Assembly (NCBI GenBank): GCA_021836225.1
Contig: JAKBJA010000182.1
Span: 1 to 9,091, forward strand
DNA: 9,091 nt
Origin: Pseudomonadota bacterium
Lineage (GTDB): Bacteria; Pseudomonadota; Gammaproteobacteria; Burkholderiales; Thiobacillaceae
Direction of reading: 5' to 3'
Shown: positions 1 to 9,091 of the stretch, in pieces
How positions within the stretch are numbered: the stretch's first letter is position 1
How the letters are laid out: every line of letters starts with the position of its first letter
Translations under genes and position numbers: made by a program
The notes under the pieces: model-generated
What the model was told of the DNA's origin: nothing
The model's database searches: none
Seen by the model: only the letters and a program-made list of their open reading frames with translations

Positions 1-11
1 CCGGTTCCCGG

Positions 12-23
12 ATCGGCTACAAT
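12..23 (+). promoter_or_regulatory. Possible -10 box (TACAAT) upstream of carA
   Basis: TACAAT at 18-23 matches the sigma70 -10 consensus at five of six positions. The matching -35 box would lie at or just left of the window edge, so it cannot be judged. The surrounding 12 bases ATCGGCTACAAT recur on the minus strand in front of yhbY (5720-5731). If the box is used, transcription would begin near base 30 and the mRNA would carry the hairpin at 34-72 before the carA ribosome binding site. Confidence 0.4.
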
Positions 24-33
24 GACGGCATTC

Positions 34-72
34 AAATTCAGGCGGGTTCGCGCGAGCGGCTCGCCTGAATTT
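34..72 (+). terminator. Perfect 11-bp hairpin with T-run before carA: upstream terminator or leader hairpin
   Basis: AAATTCAGGCG (34-44) is exactly complementary to CGCCTGAATTT (62-72), with a 17-base GC-rich loop that can itself fold (TCGCGCGA at 48-55). The right arm ends in TTTT (70-73) and the left arm has the matching A's, so it could act as a Rho-independent terminator for a gene to the left, such as dapB, which often precedes carA in related genomes (established gene order, not visible here). It could equally be a 5' leader hairpin of carA if the TACAAT box at 18-23 is a real promoter. The structure is seen directly; the role is inferred. Confidence 0.5.
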
Positions 73-87
73 TGTCACCTGCCTTTC

Positions 88-91
88 GGAG
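88..91 (+). promoter_or_regulatory. Shine-Dalgarno of carA, supports the TTG start
   Basis: GGAG at 88-91 sits six bases before TTG at 98-100. The reading frame has no ATG near the conserved N-terminus, so this site is what fixes the start codon of carA. Confidence 0.7.
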
Positions 92-97
92 TCTTCC

Positions 98-4427
<4,330 letters not shown>

Positions 4428-4433
4428 TCTGAA

Positions 4434-4437
4434 AAGG
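4434..4437 (+). promoter_or_regulatory. Shine-Dalgarno of greA, supports the GTG start
   Basis: AAGG at 4434-4437 is seven bases before GTG at 4445-4447. A second AAGG at 4439-4442 is too close to the start to be ideal. The resulting protein has exactly the usual GreA length, which supports this start. Confidence 0.6.
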
Positions 4438-4444
4438 CAAGGTT

Positions 4445-4921
4445 GTGAATAAATTTCCCCTCACCGTCGTGGGCGCCGAAAAACTGCGCGTTGAACTGCA
4501 ACACCTGAAAAGCGTGGAGCGCCCCGCCGTGATCCAGGCGATTGCCGAGGCGCGCGCACAGGGCGACCTGTCGGAAAATGCCGAATACGATGCGGCCAAG
4601 GAGAAGCAGGGCTTCATCGAAGGCCGCATTGCCGATCTCGAGGGCAAGCTGGCCAATGCACAGATCATCGACCCCACCACGCTGGACGCGGATGGCCGCA
4701 TCGTTTTCGGCGCCACGGTAGAACTGGAAGACGTCGAATCGGGCGATACGGTGACGTATCAGATCGTCGGCGATGATGAGGCCGACATCAAGCAGGGCAA
4801 GATTTCCGTGTCGTCCCCCATCGCACGTGCGCTGATCGGCAAATATGCGGGCGACAGCGTGGACGTCCAGGCGCCGGGCGGCGTGCGCCAGTACGAAGTG
4901 CTGGACGTGCTGTACAAATAG
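4445..4921 (+). CDS. greA: Transcript cleavage factor GreA
   Basis: GreA enters the RNA polymerase secondary channel and stimulates cleavage of backtracked RNA, restarting stalled elongation. The product has 158 residues, the same as E. coli GreA. The N-terminal coiled-coil (about 1-75) carries the tip motif [14 protein letters not shown] (40-53), with the acidic residues Asp41 and Glu44 that act at the polymerase active site. The C-terminal FKBP-like domain (about 80-158) ends with the family-typical YEVLDVLYK. The GTG start is supported by AAGG seven bases upstream and by the length match. Only 17 bases separate it from carB and I see no promoter there, so it is probably co-transcribed with carAB, an order common in proteobacteria. 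The next gene begins one base after its TAG stop. Confidence 0.97.
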   Translation: MNKFPLTVVGAEKLRVELQHLKSVERPAVIQAIAEARAQGDLSENAEYDAAKEKQGFIEGRIADLEGKLANAQIIDPTTLDADGRIVFGATVELEDVESGDTVTYQIVGDDEADIKQGKISVSSPIARALIGKYAGDSVDVQAPGGVRQYEVLDVLYK

Positions 4922-4922
4922 C

Positions 4923-5381
4923 ATGCGGCGCTTCTGGGACGGCCTCGCTGGCGGATTGCTGGTGCTGTGGATCGGCGGCATGTGGGCGATCGGCTACGTG
5001 GCCGCGCCGGTTCTGTTCGCCAATCTGGGCGACAAGCAGCTGGCCGGGATGCTGGCCGGGAAGCTGTTCGGAGTGATGGCGTGGATCGGCATCGCCGCCG
5101 CGACCTACCTGCTGGTCTACCGGTTTGCCCGCGACGGCGCCGCAGCGATGAAAACCCTGTTTTTCTGGGCGGTGGCGCTGATGCTGGCGCTGACGCTGGC
5201 TGGCCACTTCGGCATCCAGCCCATCATGCAGAGCCTGAAGAATCAGGCCATGCCGCACGCCGTGATGCAAAGCGTGTTTGCGGACCGTTTCGCCCGCTGG
5301 CATGGGGTGTCGAGCATTCTTTATCTCATTCAGAGCGCGCTGGGGCTGTTGCTGGTCTGGCGCTCGGGGCTGGCGCGATAA
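4923..5381 (+). CDS. DUF4149 (TMEM205-like) four-helix inner-membrane protein
   Basis: The predicted protein has 152 residues and is mostly hydrophobic, with four likely membrane helices at about 8-33, 48-68, 77-97 and 128-146. Landmarks are an N-terminal FWDGLAGG, the GHFGIQP stretch (94-100) at the end of helix 3, and ADRFARWHGVSSILYL (120-135) leading into helix 4. These fit the DUF4149/TMEM205-like family as I know it; its biochemical function is not established and I assign none. The reading frame is open further upstream into greA, but the ATG at 4923 is chosen because it gives a sensible membrane-protein N-terminus (MRRFWDG) and avoids a long overlap with greA. It starts one base after the greA stop with no clear Shine-Dalgarno, which suggests translational coupling. 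It converges with yhbY across a 17-base gap with no visible terminator. Confidence 0.85.
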   Translation: MRRFWDGLAGGLLVLWIGGMWAIGYVAAPVLFANLGDKQLAGMLAGKLFGVMAWIGIAAATYLLVYRFARDGAAAMKTLFFWAVALMLALTLAGHFGIQPIMQSLKNQAMPHAVMQSVFADRFARWHGVSSILYLIQSALGLLLVWRSGLAR

Positions 5382-5398
5382 ACCCCGTCAGGCAGGCT

Positions 5399-5695
5399 TC
5401 AAGCCGGCAGGACGATCACAGGCTTGCCGGCAGCGCGATAAATCACCAATATCTTGCCGATCTGCTGCACCGGCGTTGCGCCGGTGGATGTGCAGATTTC
5501 CTCCAGCCAGGCACGACGCGTGTCCGGCTCGTCGCTGGCGGCCTTGATCTTGATCAGTTCATGCGCGTCAAGCCCGCGTTCGATCTCCTTCAGCACGGCA
5601 GCGGTCAGGCCCTGGTTACCGATCATGACCACCGGCTGGCGGCTGTGTGCCAGGCCTTTGAGAAATTGCCGCTGGGCGGGCGTGAGTGATTTCAT
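5399..5695 (-). CDS. yhbY: YhbY-family CRM-domain RNA-binding protein (ribosome assembly)
   Basis: The 98-residue product consists of a single CRM (CRS1-YhbY) domain, a compact RNA-binding fold; E. coli YhbY (97 residues) associates with pre-50S ribosomal particles. Recognisable parts are LTPAQRQFLKGLAH (4-17), the loop GNQG (26-29) equivalent to the family GxxG motif, LDAHELIKIK (42-51), and the C-terminal strand region QQIGKILVIYR (77-87). The ATG at 5693-5695 is preceded by AAGGA (complement of 5702-5706) at six bases, a good ribosome binding site. The gene is divergent from rlmE, another 50S-related gene, with only 40 bases between their starts, as in E. coli, and convergent with the DUF4149 gene. 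A TACAAT box on the minus strand (5720-5725) could be its -10. Confidence 0.95.
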   Translation of the reverse strand: MKSLTPAQRQFLKGLAHSRQPVVMIGNQGLTAAVLKEIERGLDAHELIKIKAASDEPDTRRAWLEEICTSTGATPVQQIGKILVIYRAAGKPVIVLPA

Positions 5696-5701
5696 GCGTA
5701 T

Positions 5702-5706
5702 TCCTT
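5702..5706 (-). promoter_or_regulatory. Shine-Dalgarno of yhbY
   Basis: On the minus strand the sequence reads AAGGA, six bases before the yhbY ATG. It confirms the start chosen for yhbY. Confidence 0.75.
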
Positions 5707-5719
5707 AAACTGAGCGCGG

Positions 5720-5731
5720 ATTGTAGCCGAT
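5720..5731 (-). promoter_or_regulatory. Possible -10 box (TACAAT) of yhbY
   Basis: On the minus strand this reads ATCGGCTACAAT, with TACAAT at 5725-5720. It is identical over 12 bases to the element at 12-23 in front of carA. The predicted transcript start near 5713 would leave a leader of about 18 bases carrying the yhbY ribosome binding site. No good -35 is visible at 16-18 bases spacing (the best is TTTCTG, complement of 5742-5747), so confidence is limited. The element lies just before the rlmE start codon. Confidence 0.4.
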
Positions 5732-5735
5732 AGAG

Positions 5736-6386
5736 ATGGTACAGAAAGCGAAGCGAACCAAATCGGGCAGTGCCTGGATGCACGAGCACGTGACGGATCC
5801 CTACGTCAAAAAGGCGCAGCAGGACAGCTACCGCTCGCGCGCTGCCTATAAATTGCTGGAAATCGACACGCGCGACCATCTGCTGCGCCCCGGTATGACG
5901 GTGGTGGATCTGGGGGCTGCGCCCGGCAGCTGGTGCCAGGTTGCGGTGCAGAAGATGAAAAAGCAGGGCAGGGTGCTGGCGATCGATCTGTTGCCGGTGG
6001 CGCCGATGCCGGGCGTCGACAGCCTGGAAGGCGATTTCACCGAGCCGGCAGCGCTGGCCTGGCTGGAAGAAAAGCTGCAAAACGGGCGGGTTGACCTTGT
6101 ATTAAGCGATATGGCCCCCAACATCAGTGGTGTCATGCTTCGCGATCAGGCTCGACATTACGAGTTGTGCGAGTTGGCGCTCGATTTTGCGGTGAAGTGG
6201 CTGAAACCGGACGGCGCCTTTCTCGTCAAAGTATTTCAGGGTGTCGGGTTCGAGGATTTTCGGGCACAGATGCGGCAGGCGTTCGAACAGGTGCTGATCC
6301 GCAAACCGGACGCCTCGCGCGATCGCAGTGCCGAGGTTTATTTGCTGGGACGTCGCCTTGTTGCAGCGCGAGATGGCGGGTTGTGA
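5736..6386 (+). CDS. rlmE: 23S rRNA (uridine-2552-2'-O)-methyltransferase RlmE
   Basis: RlmE (also FtsJ/RrmJ) uses S-adenosylmethionine to methylate the ribose of U2552 in the A-loop of 23S rRNA, a late step of 50S assembly. The 216-residue protein is slightly longer than the E. coli one (209). The SAM-binding motif DLGAAPGSW is at 58-66 and SDMAPN at 124-129. The catalytic residues align as Lys39, Asp125, Lys165 and Glu200, each one past its E. coli number (38, 124, 164, 199), so the active site is complete. RKPDASRDRSAEVY (189-202) is the family C-terminal signature. The ATG at 5736 has only a weak purine stretch (GATAGAG) directly before it, so efficient initiation is not obvious from sequence. 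I see no convincing promoter in the 40-base divergent gap; it may lie inside yhbY. ftsH follows after 74 bases with its own promoter. Confidence 0.96.
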   Translation: MVQKAKRTKSGSAWMHEHVTDPYVKKAQQDSYRSRAAYKLLEIDTRDHLLRPGMTVVDLGAAPGSWCQVAVQKMKKQGRVLAIDLLPVAPMPGVDSLEGDFTEPAALAWLEEKLQNGRVDLVLSDMAPNISGVMLRDQARHYELCELALDFAVKWLKPDGAFLVKVFQGVGFEDFRAQMRQAFEQVLIRKPDASRDRSAEVYLLGRRLVAARDGGL

Positions 6387-6393
6387 TGCTGCC

Positions 6394-6422
6394 GTGACAA
6401 CCCGGTAGTGTGGGTTTAGAAT
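6394..6422 (+). promoter_or_regulatory. sigma70-type promoter of ftsH
   Basis: GTGACA (6394-6399) and TAGAAT (6417-6422) each match the sigma70 consensus at five of six positions and are separated by the optimal 17 bases. The expected transcript start is near 6429, leaving a leader of about 32 bases. The promoter begins eight bases after the rlmE stop, so ftsH can be transcribed independently of rlmE. No heat-shock (sigma32) consensus is seen at this place. Confidence 0.7.
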
Positions 6423-6432
6423 GAGTCTAAGC

Positions 6433-6448
6433 GTGCTGTATTCGGCAC
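6433..6448 (+). other. Small leader hairpin just upstream of the ftsH ribosome binding site
   Basis: GTGCTG (6433-6438) can pair with CGGCAC (6443-6448), including one G-U pair, around a TATT loop. It ends one base before the AAGGAG site. It is short and may be chance; a role in setting ftsH translation is only inference. Confidence 0.3.
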
Positions 6449-6449
6449 C

Positions 6450-6455
6450 AAGGAG
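6450..6455 (+). promoter_or_regulatory. Strong Shine-Dalgarno of ftsH, supports the GTG start
   Basis: AAGGAG at 6450-6455, five bases before GTG at 6461-6463. It is the best ribosome binding site in the window and fixes the non-ATG start. Confidence 0.85.
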
Positions 6456-6460
6456 TAAAC

Positions 6461-8353
6461 GTGAACAATTTGTCCAAGAACATCGCCATCTGGCTGATCA
6501 TCGCTGTCATCCTGATGACGGTGTTCAACCAGTTCGGCGCCCAGCGCACCGCACAGTCGCAGATGCCGTACTCGCAGTTCATCGAGGAGGTGCGCCAGCA
6601 GCAGATCTCCAAGGTGGTGATCGAGGGCAACGTGCTGAAGGGCGAGCGCAGCGATGGCCAGCGCTTCACCAGCTATGCGCCGAGCGACCCGTGGATGGTG
6701 TCCGATCTGCTGAAAAACGGCGTCTCGGTCGAGGCCAAGCCGGAAGAACAGCCGTCCTTCCTGATGAGCCTGTTCATTTCGTGGTTCCCCATGCTGCTGC
6801 TGATCGGCGTCTGGATCTTCTTCATGCGCCAGATGCAGGGCGGCGGCCGTGGCGGTGCCTTCTCGTTCGGCAAGAGCCGGGCCCGGCTGCTCGACGAAAA
6901 CGCCAACCCGGTGACCTTTGCCGACGTGGCGGGCTGCGACGAGGCCAAGGAAGACGTCGCCGAACTGGTGGATTTCCTGAAAGACCCGTCCAAGTTCCAG
7001 AAGCTGGGCGGACGTATCCCGCGTGGCGTCCTGATGGTGGGCCCCCCGGGCACCGGCAAGACGCTGCTGGCGCGTTCGATTGCGGGCGAAGCCAAGGTAC
7101 CGTTCTTCAGCATCTCGGGTTCCGACTTTGTCGAAATGTTCGTCGGCGTCGGTGCCGCGCGGGTGCGCGACATGTTCGAGCAGGCGAAAAAGAACTCGCC
7201 CTGCATCATCTTCATCGACGAAATCGATGCGGTCGGCCGCCAGCGTGGCGCTGGCCTCGGCGGCGGCAACGACGAGCGCGAGCAGACGCTGAACCAGTTG
7301 CTGGTTGAAATGGACGGTTTCGAAGCGACCACCGGCGTCATCGTGATCGCTGCGACCAACCGCCCTGACGTGCTTGATCCGGCGCTGCTGCGCCCGGGCC
7401 GTTTCGACCGCCAGGTGGTGGTGGGCCTGCCCGACATTCGCGGCCGTGAGCAGATCCTGCTGGTGCACATGCGTAAGGTTCCGTTGGCGCCCGATGTGCG
7501 TGCCGATATCCTGGCGCGTGGCACGCCGGGCATGTCCGGTGCCGACCTCGCCAACCTGGTCAACGAGGCGGCCCTGTTCGCCGCGCGCCGCAGCAAGCGT
7601 CTGGTCGATATGGACGATTTTGAACAGGCCAAGGACAAGATCTTCATGGGCGCCGAGCGCAAATCCATGGTGATTACGCCCGAGGACAAGAAGAAGACGG
7701 CATACCACGAGTCCGGGCACGCCGTGATCGGCATGACACTGCCGGGATGTGATCCGGTGCACAAGGTTACGGTGATACCGCGCGGTCGCGCGCTGGGTGT
7801 GACCATGTCCCTGCCTGAGCTTGACCGTTATAGCCTGTACCAGGATCAGATGCTGGCACAAATCTGCATGCTGTACGGCGGACGGGTGGCCGAAGAAATT
7901 TTCGTCGGCAGCATTTCGACCGGCGCATCGAACGACTTCGAGCGGGCAACCAGCATCGCCCGCGACATGGTGACGCGCTACGGCATGTCGGATGCGCTGG
8001 GTCCGATGGTGTACGGTGAAAACGAGGGCGAAGTATTCCTCGGGCGCTCGGTGACCACGCACAAGAACATGAGCGAGGCCACCATGCAGAAGGTCGATAC
8101 CGAAATCCGTCGCATTCTGGATGAGCAGTATGCCCGGGCCAAGAAAATCCTTACCGATGGGCGTGACAAGGTCGAGGCGATGACAGCCGCCCTGATGGAA
8201 TGGGAAACCATCGACGCCGAGCAGATCGCCGACATCATGGCGGGCCGCCCGGTGCGCCCACCCAAGCCGTCGGCCACGCCGCAGCCGCCTGCCAGCGGAG
8301 GCGACAAGCCCAGTGCCCCGGCGCCGACCGCACAGCCTGCGCAGGAAACCTGA
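6461..8353 (+). CDS. ftsH: ATP-dependent zinc metalloprotease FtsH
   Basis: FtsH is a hexameric inner-membrane protease that unfolds and degrades membrane and short-lived cytosolic proteins (in E. coli, for example, LpxC and sigma32). The 630-residue protein shows the full layout: membrane helix 1 (about 7-24), a periplasmic segment (about 25-100), membrane helix 2 (about 103-122), an AAA+ domain and a peptidase domain. Motifs are Walker A GPPGTGKT (194-201), pore-loop Phe227 in EMFVGVGA, Walker B IIFIDEID (249-256), and the second region of homology with Arg311 and Arg314. The zinc site is HESGH (416-420), with Asp492 as the expected third ligand. The C-terminal 34 residues are rich in Pro and Ala and look disordered. 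The GTG start has a strong Shine-Dalgarno, and the N-terminus [16 protein letters not shown] is family-typical. It has its own promoter and a strong terminator at 8381-8407. Confidence 0.98.
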   Translation: MNNLSKNIAIWLIIAVILMTVFNQFGAQRTAQSQMPYSQFIEEVRQQQISKVVIEGNVLKGERSDGQRFTSYAPSDPWMVSDLLKNGVSVEAKPEEQPSFLMSLFISWFPMLLLIGVWIFFMRQMQGGGRGGAFSFGKSRARLLDENANPVTFADVAGCDEAKEDVAELVDFLKDPSKFQKLGGRIPRGVLMVGPPGTGKTLLARSIAGEAKVPFFSISGSDFVEMFVGVGAARVRDMFEQAKKNSPCIIFIDEIDAVGRQRGAGLGGGNDEREQTLNQLLVEMDGFEATTGVIVIAATNRPDVLDPALLRPGRFDRQVVVGLPDIRGREQILLVHMRKVPLAPDVRADILARGTPGMSGADLANLVNEAALFAARRSKRLVDMDDFEQAKDKIFMGAERKSMVITPEDKKKTAYHESGHAVIGMTLPGCDPVHKVTVIPRGRALGVTMSLPELDRYSLYQDQMLAQICMLYGGRVAEEIFVGSISTGASNDFERATSIARDMVTRYGMSDALGPMVYGENEGEVFLGRSVTTHKNMSEATMQKVDTEIRRILDEQYARAKKILTDGRDKVEAMTAALMEWETIDAEQIADIMAGRPVRPPKPSATPQPPASGGDKPSAPAPTAQPAQET

Positions 8354-8375
8354 GCGGCAGGACATCATCACCCAC

Positions 8376-8381
8376 TACAAT
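8376..8381 (+). promoter_or_regulatory. Possible -10 box (TACAAT) before folP
   Basis: TACAAT at 8376-8381 matches the -10 consensus at five of six positions, but no -35 resembling TTGACA is found at 16-18 bases spacing (17-base position reads AGCGGC). If used, transcription would begin near 8388, inside the hairpin, so the RNA would lack the left terminator arm and have a leader of only about 20 bases before folP. This is a weak call. Confidence 0.25.
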
Positions 8382-8407
8382 AGAGGGGCTTTGGCCCCTC
8401 TATTTTT
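8381..8407 (+). terminator. Rho-independent terminator after ftsH
   Basis: TAGAGGGGC (8381-8389) pairs perfectly with GCCCCTCTA (8394-8402) around a TTTG loop, followed directly by TTTTT (8403-8407). A nine-bp GC-rich stem with a tetraloop and T-run is a textbook intrinsic terminator. It begins 28 bases after the ftsH stop, and its T-run touches the folP ATG at 8408. Confidence 0.88.
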
Positions 8408-9091
8408 ATGTCCGTTCTCCACGCTGGTTCGTACCGTCTTCACCTCGATAGGCCCCGCATCATGGGCATCGTCAACGTCACGCCGGATTCGTTTTCGGAC
8501 GGTGGACGGCTGCACGACGCGCAGGCCGCGATTGCCCACGCGCTCAAGCTGCGCGAACAAGGCGCCGATATCCTTGACGTCGGAGGGGAATCCACCCGAC
8601 CCGGCGCAAAGGCCGTGCCTGCCGACGAGGAAATCCGGCGCGTGGTGCCGGTGATCGAGGCGCTCGTTCGTGAGGGCAGCCTGGTGTCGGTCGACACCAA
8701 AAAACCGGAAGTCATGCGCGCAGCGCTTGCTGCCGGCGTGGCCATGGTGAACGATGTGATGGCCTTGCGCGCGCCTGGCGCGCTGGAGGCGGTGGCAGCG
8801 TCGGGTGCGGCGGTATGCCTCATGCACATGCAGGGTGAACCCCAGAGCATGCAGCAGGCGCCCCGATATGCCGATGTGGTGGGCGAGGTGAAACAGTTTT
8901 TGCAGGCGCGGGTACAGGTCTGCGAGACAGCAGGAATAGCACGGGAGCGGCTGGTGATCGACCCCGGCTTCGGCTTCGGCAAAACGCTGCAACATAACCT
9001 GGCACTGCTGAAGCGCCTGGATCGTCTGGCCGATCTGGGCCTGCCGGTGCTGGCCGGGCTGTCGCGCAAGTCGATGCTGGGCGCGCTGACC
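8408..9091 (+). CDS. folP: Dihydropteroate synthase (3' end outside window)
   Basis: FolP joins p-aminobenzoate to 6-hydroxymethyl-7,8-dihydropterin diphosphate in folate synthesis and is the sulfonamide target. The window holds 228 codons without a stop; E. coli FolP has 282 residues, so roughly the last fifth is missing. Motifs of the TIM-barrel are MGIVNVTPDSFSDGG (19-33, with Asn23 as the metal ligand), DVGGESTRPGA (57-67), SVDTKKPEV (94-102), ND at 115-116, CLMHMQGEP (137-145), DPGFGFGK (185-192) and GLSRKS (217-222). The ATG at 8408 places MG(I/L)NVTP one residue further in than E. coli, so it fits the family; the next in-frame ATG (8462) would remove conserved N-terminal residues. There is no Shine-Dalgarno, because the upstream bases are the terminator stem and T-run. 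In E. coli folP follows ftsH and precedes glmM, which would be expected beyond the edge. Confidence 0.95.
   Translation, partial: MSVLHAGSYRLHLDRPRIMGIVNVTPDSFSDGGRLHDAQAAIAHALKLREQGADILDVGGESTRPGAKAVPADEEIRRVVPVIEALVREGSLVSVDTKKPEVMRAALAAGVAMVNDVMALRAPGALEAVAASGAAVCLMHMQGEPQSMQQAPRYADVVGEVKQFLQARVQVCETAGIARERLVIDPGFGFGKTLQHNLALLKRLDRLADLGLPVLAGLSRKSMLGALT

Noticed and set aside
1..25. Short open frame ending in TGA at 23-25, possibly the end of an upstream gene
   Set aside because: Only seven codons are visible and they match no C-terminus I recognise, so no gene can be supported.
4845..4922. Longer N-terminus for the DUF4149 protein reaching into greA
   Set aside because: The extra residues are the greA sequence read in another frame (Cys/Arg-rich, not membrane-like); the ATG at 4923 gives a normal family N-terminus.
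5403..5431. Inverted repeat GCCGGCA / TGCCGGC at the yhbY 3' end as a bidirectional terminator between the convergent genes
   Set aside because: The stem is seven bp with a 15-base loop, lies inside yhbY coding sequence and has no T-run on either strand.
5468..5486. Eight-bp perfect hairpin CACCGGCG / CGCCGGTG inside yhbY
   Set aside because: It lies mid-gene in a stretch encoding conserved residues (STGATPVQQ). GC-rich coding DNA often makes such repeats, and nothing nearby suggests a function.
6416..8371. A 651-codon open frame antisense to ftsH, and similar long antisense frames over carA and carB (for example 2139-3566)
   Set aside because: They mirror the codon pattern of certain, conserved genes in GC-rich DNA. 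Their translations are His/Arg/Asp-rich with no recognisable domain, and no ribosome binding site or promoter was seen.
8462..8464. ATG at 8462 as the folP start
   Set aside because: It would remove 18 residues that align in length with the E. coli N-terminus and start right at the conserved MGIVNVTP strand. The ATG at 8408 fits better, although it lacks a Shine-Dalgarno.

Overview
This window is a chromosomal housekeeping segment from a GC-rich proteobacterium, most likely a betaproteobacterium (Thiobacillus/Nitrosomonadales-like, a tentative guess). The reasons are the protein similarity as I recall these families, the order carA-carB-greA followed by a DUF4149 membrane protein, and yhbY divergent from rlmE-ftsH-folP. 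I ran no database search, so the taxonomy is inference. Coding density is very high, there is no gene-free stretch over 100 bases, and I see no mobile element, CRISPR array, tRNA or rRNA.

Left block (1-5381, + strand): a 97-base leader holds a TACAAT box and a perfect 11-bp hairpin. It is followed by carA (TTG start) and carB, which overlap by 17 bases and encode the two subunits of carbamoyl-phosphate synthetase, feeding pyrimidine and arginine synthesis. greA (transcript cleavage factor, GTG start) follows 17 bases after carB. A small four-helix membrane protein of the DUF4149 family starts one base after the greA stop. These four genes look like one operon.

Right block (5399-9091): yhbY (CRM-domain ribosome-assembly protein, - strand) converges on the DUF4149 gene and diverges from rlmE across only 40 bases. 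rlmE (23S rRNA U2552 2'-O-methyltransferase) is followed by ftsH (membrane AAA+ zinc protease), which has its own good sigma70-type promoter and Shine-Dalgarno. A strong Rho-independent terminator closes ftsH, and its T-run abuts the start codon of folP (dihydropteroate synthase). folP runs off the right edge after 228 codons. yhbY and rlmE both act on the large ribosomal subunit; ftsH and folP complete the same conserved neighbourhood known from E. coli.

I find no undescribed multi-gene system here. The points worth a second look are small regulatory structures: a perfect hairpin in the last codons of carB, the hairpin in the carA leader, the terminator/start-codon junction at folP, and a 12-base sequence containing TACAAT shared by the carA and yhbY upstream regions.
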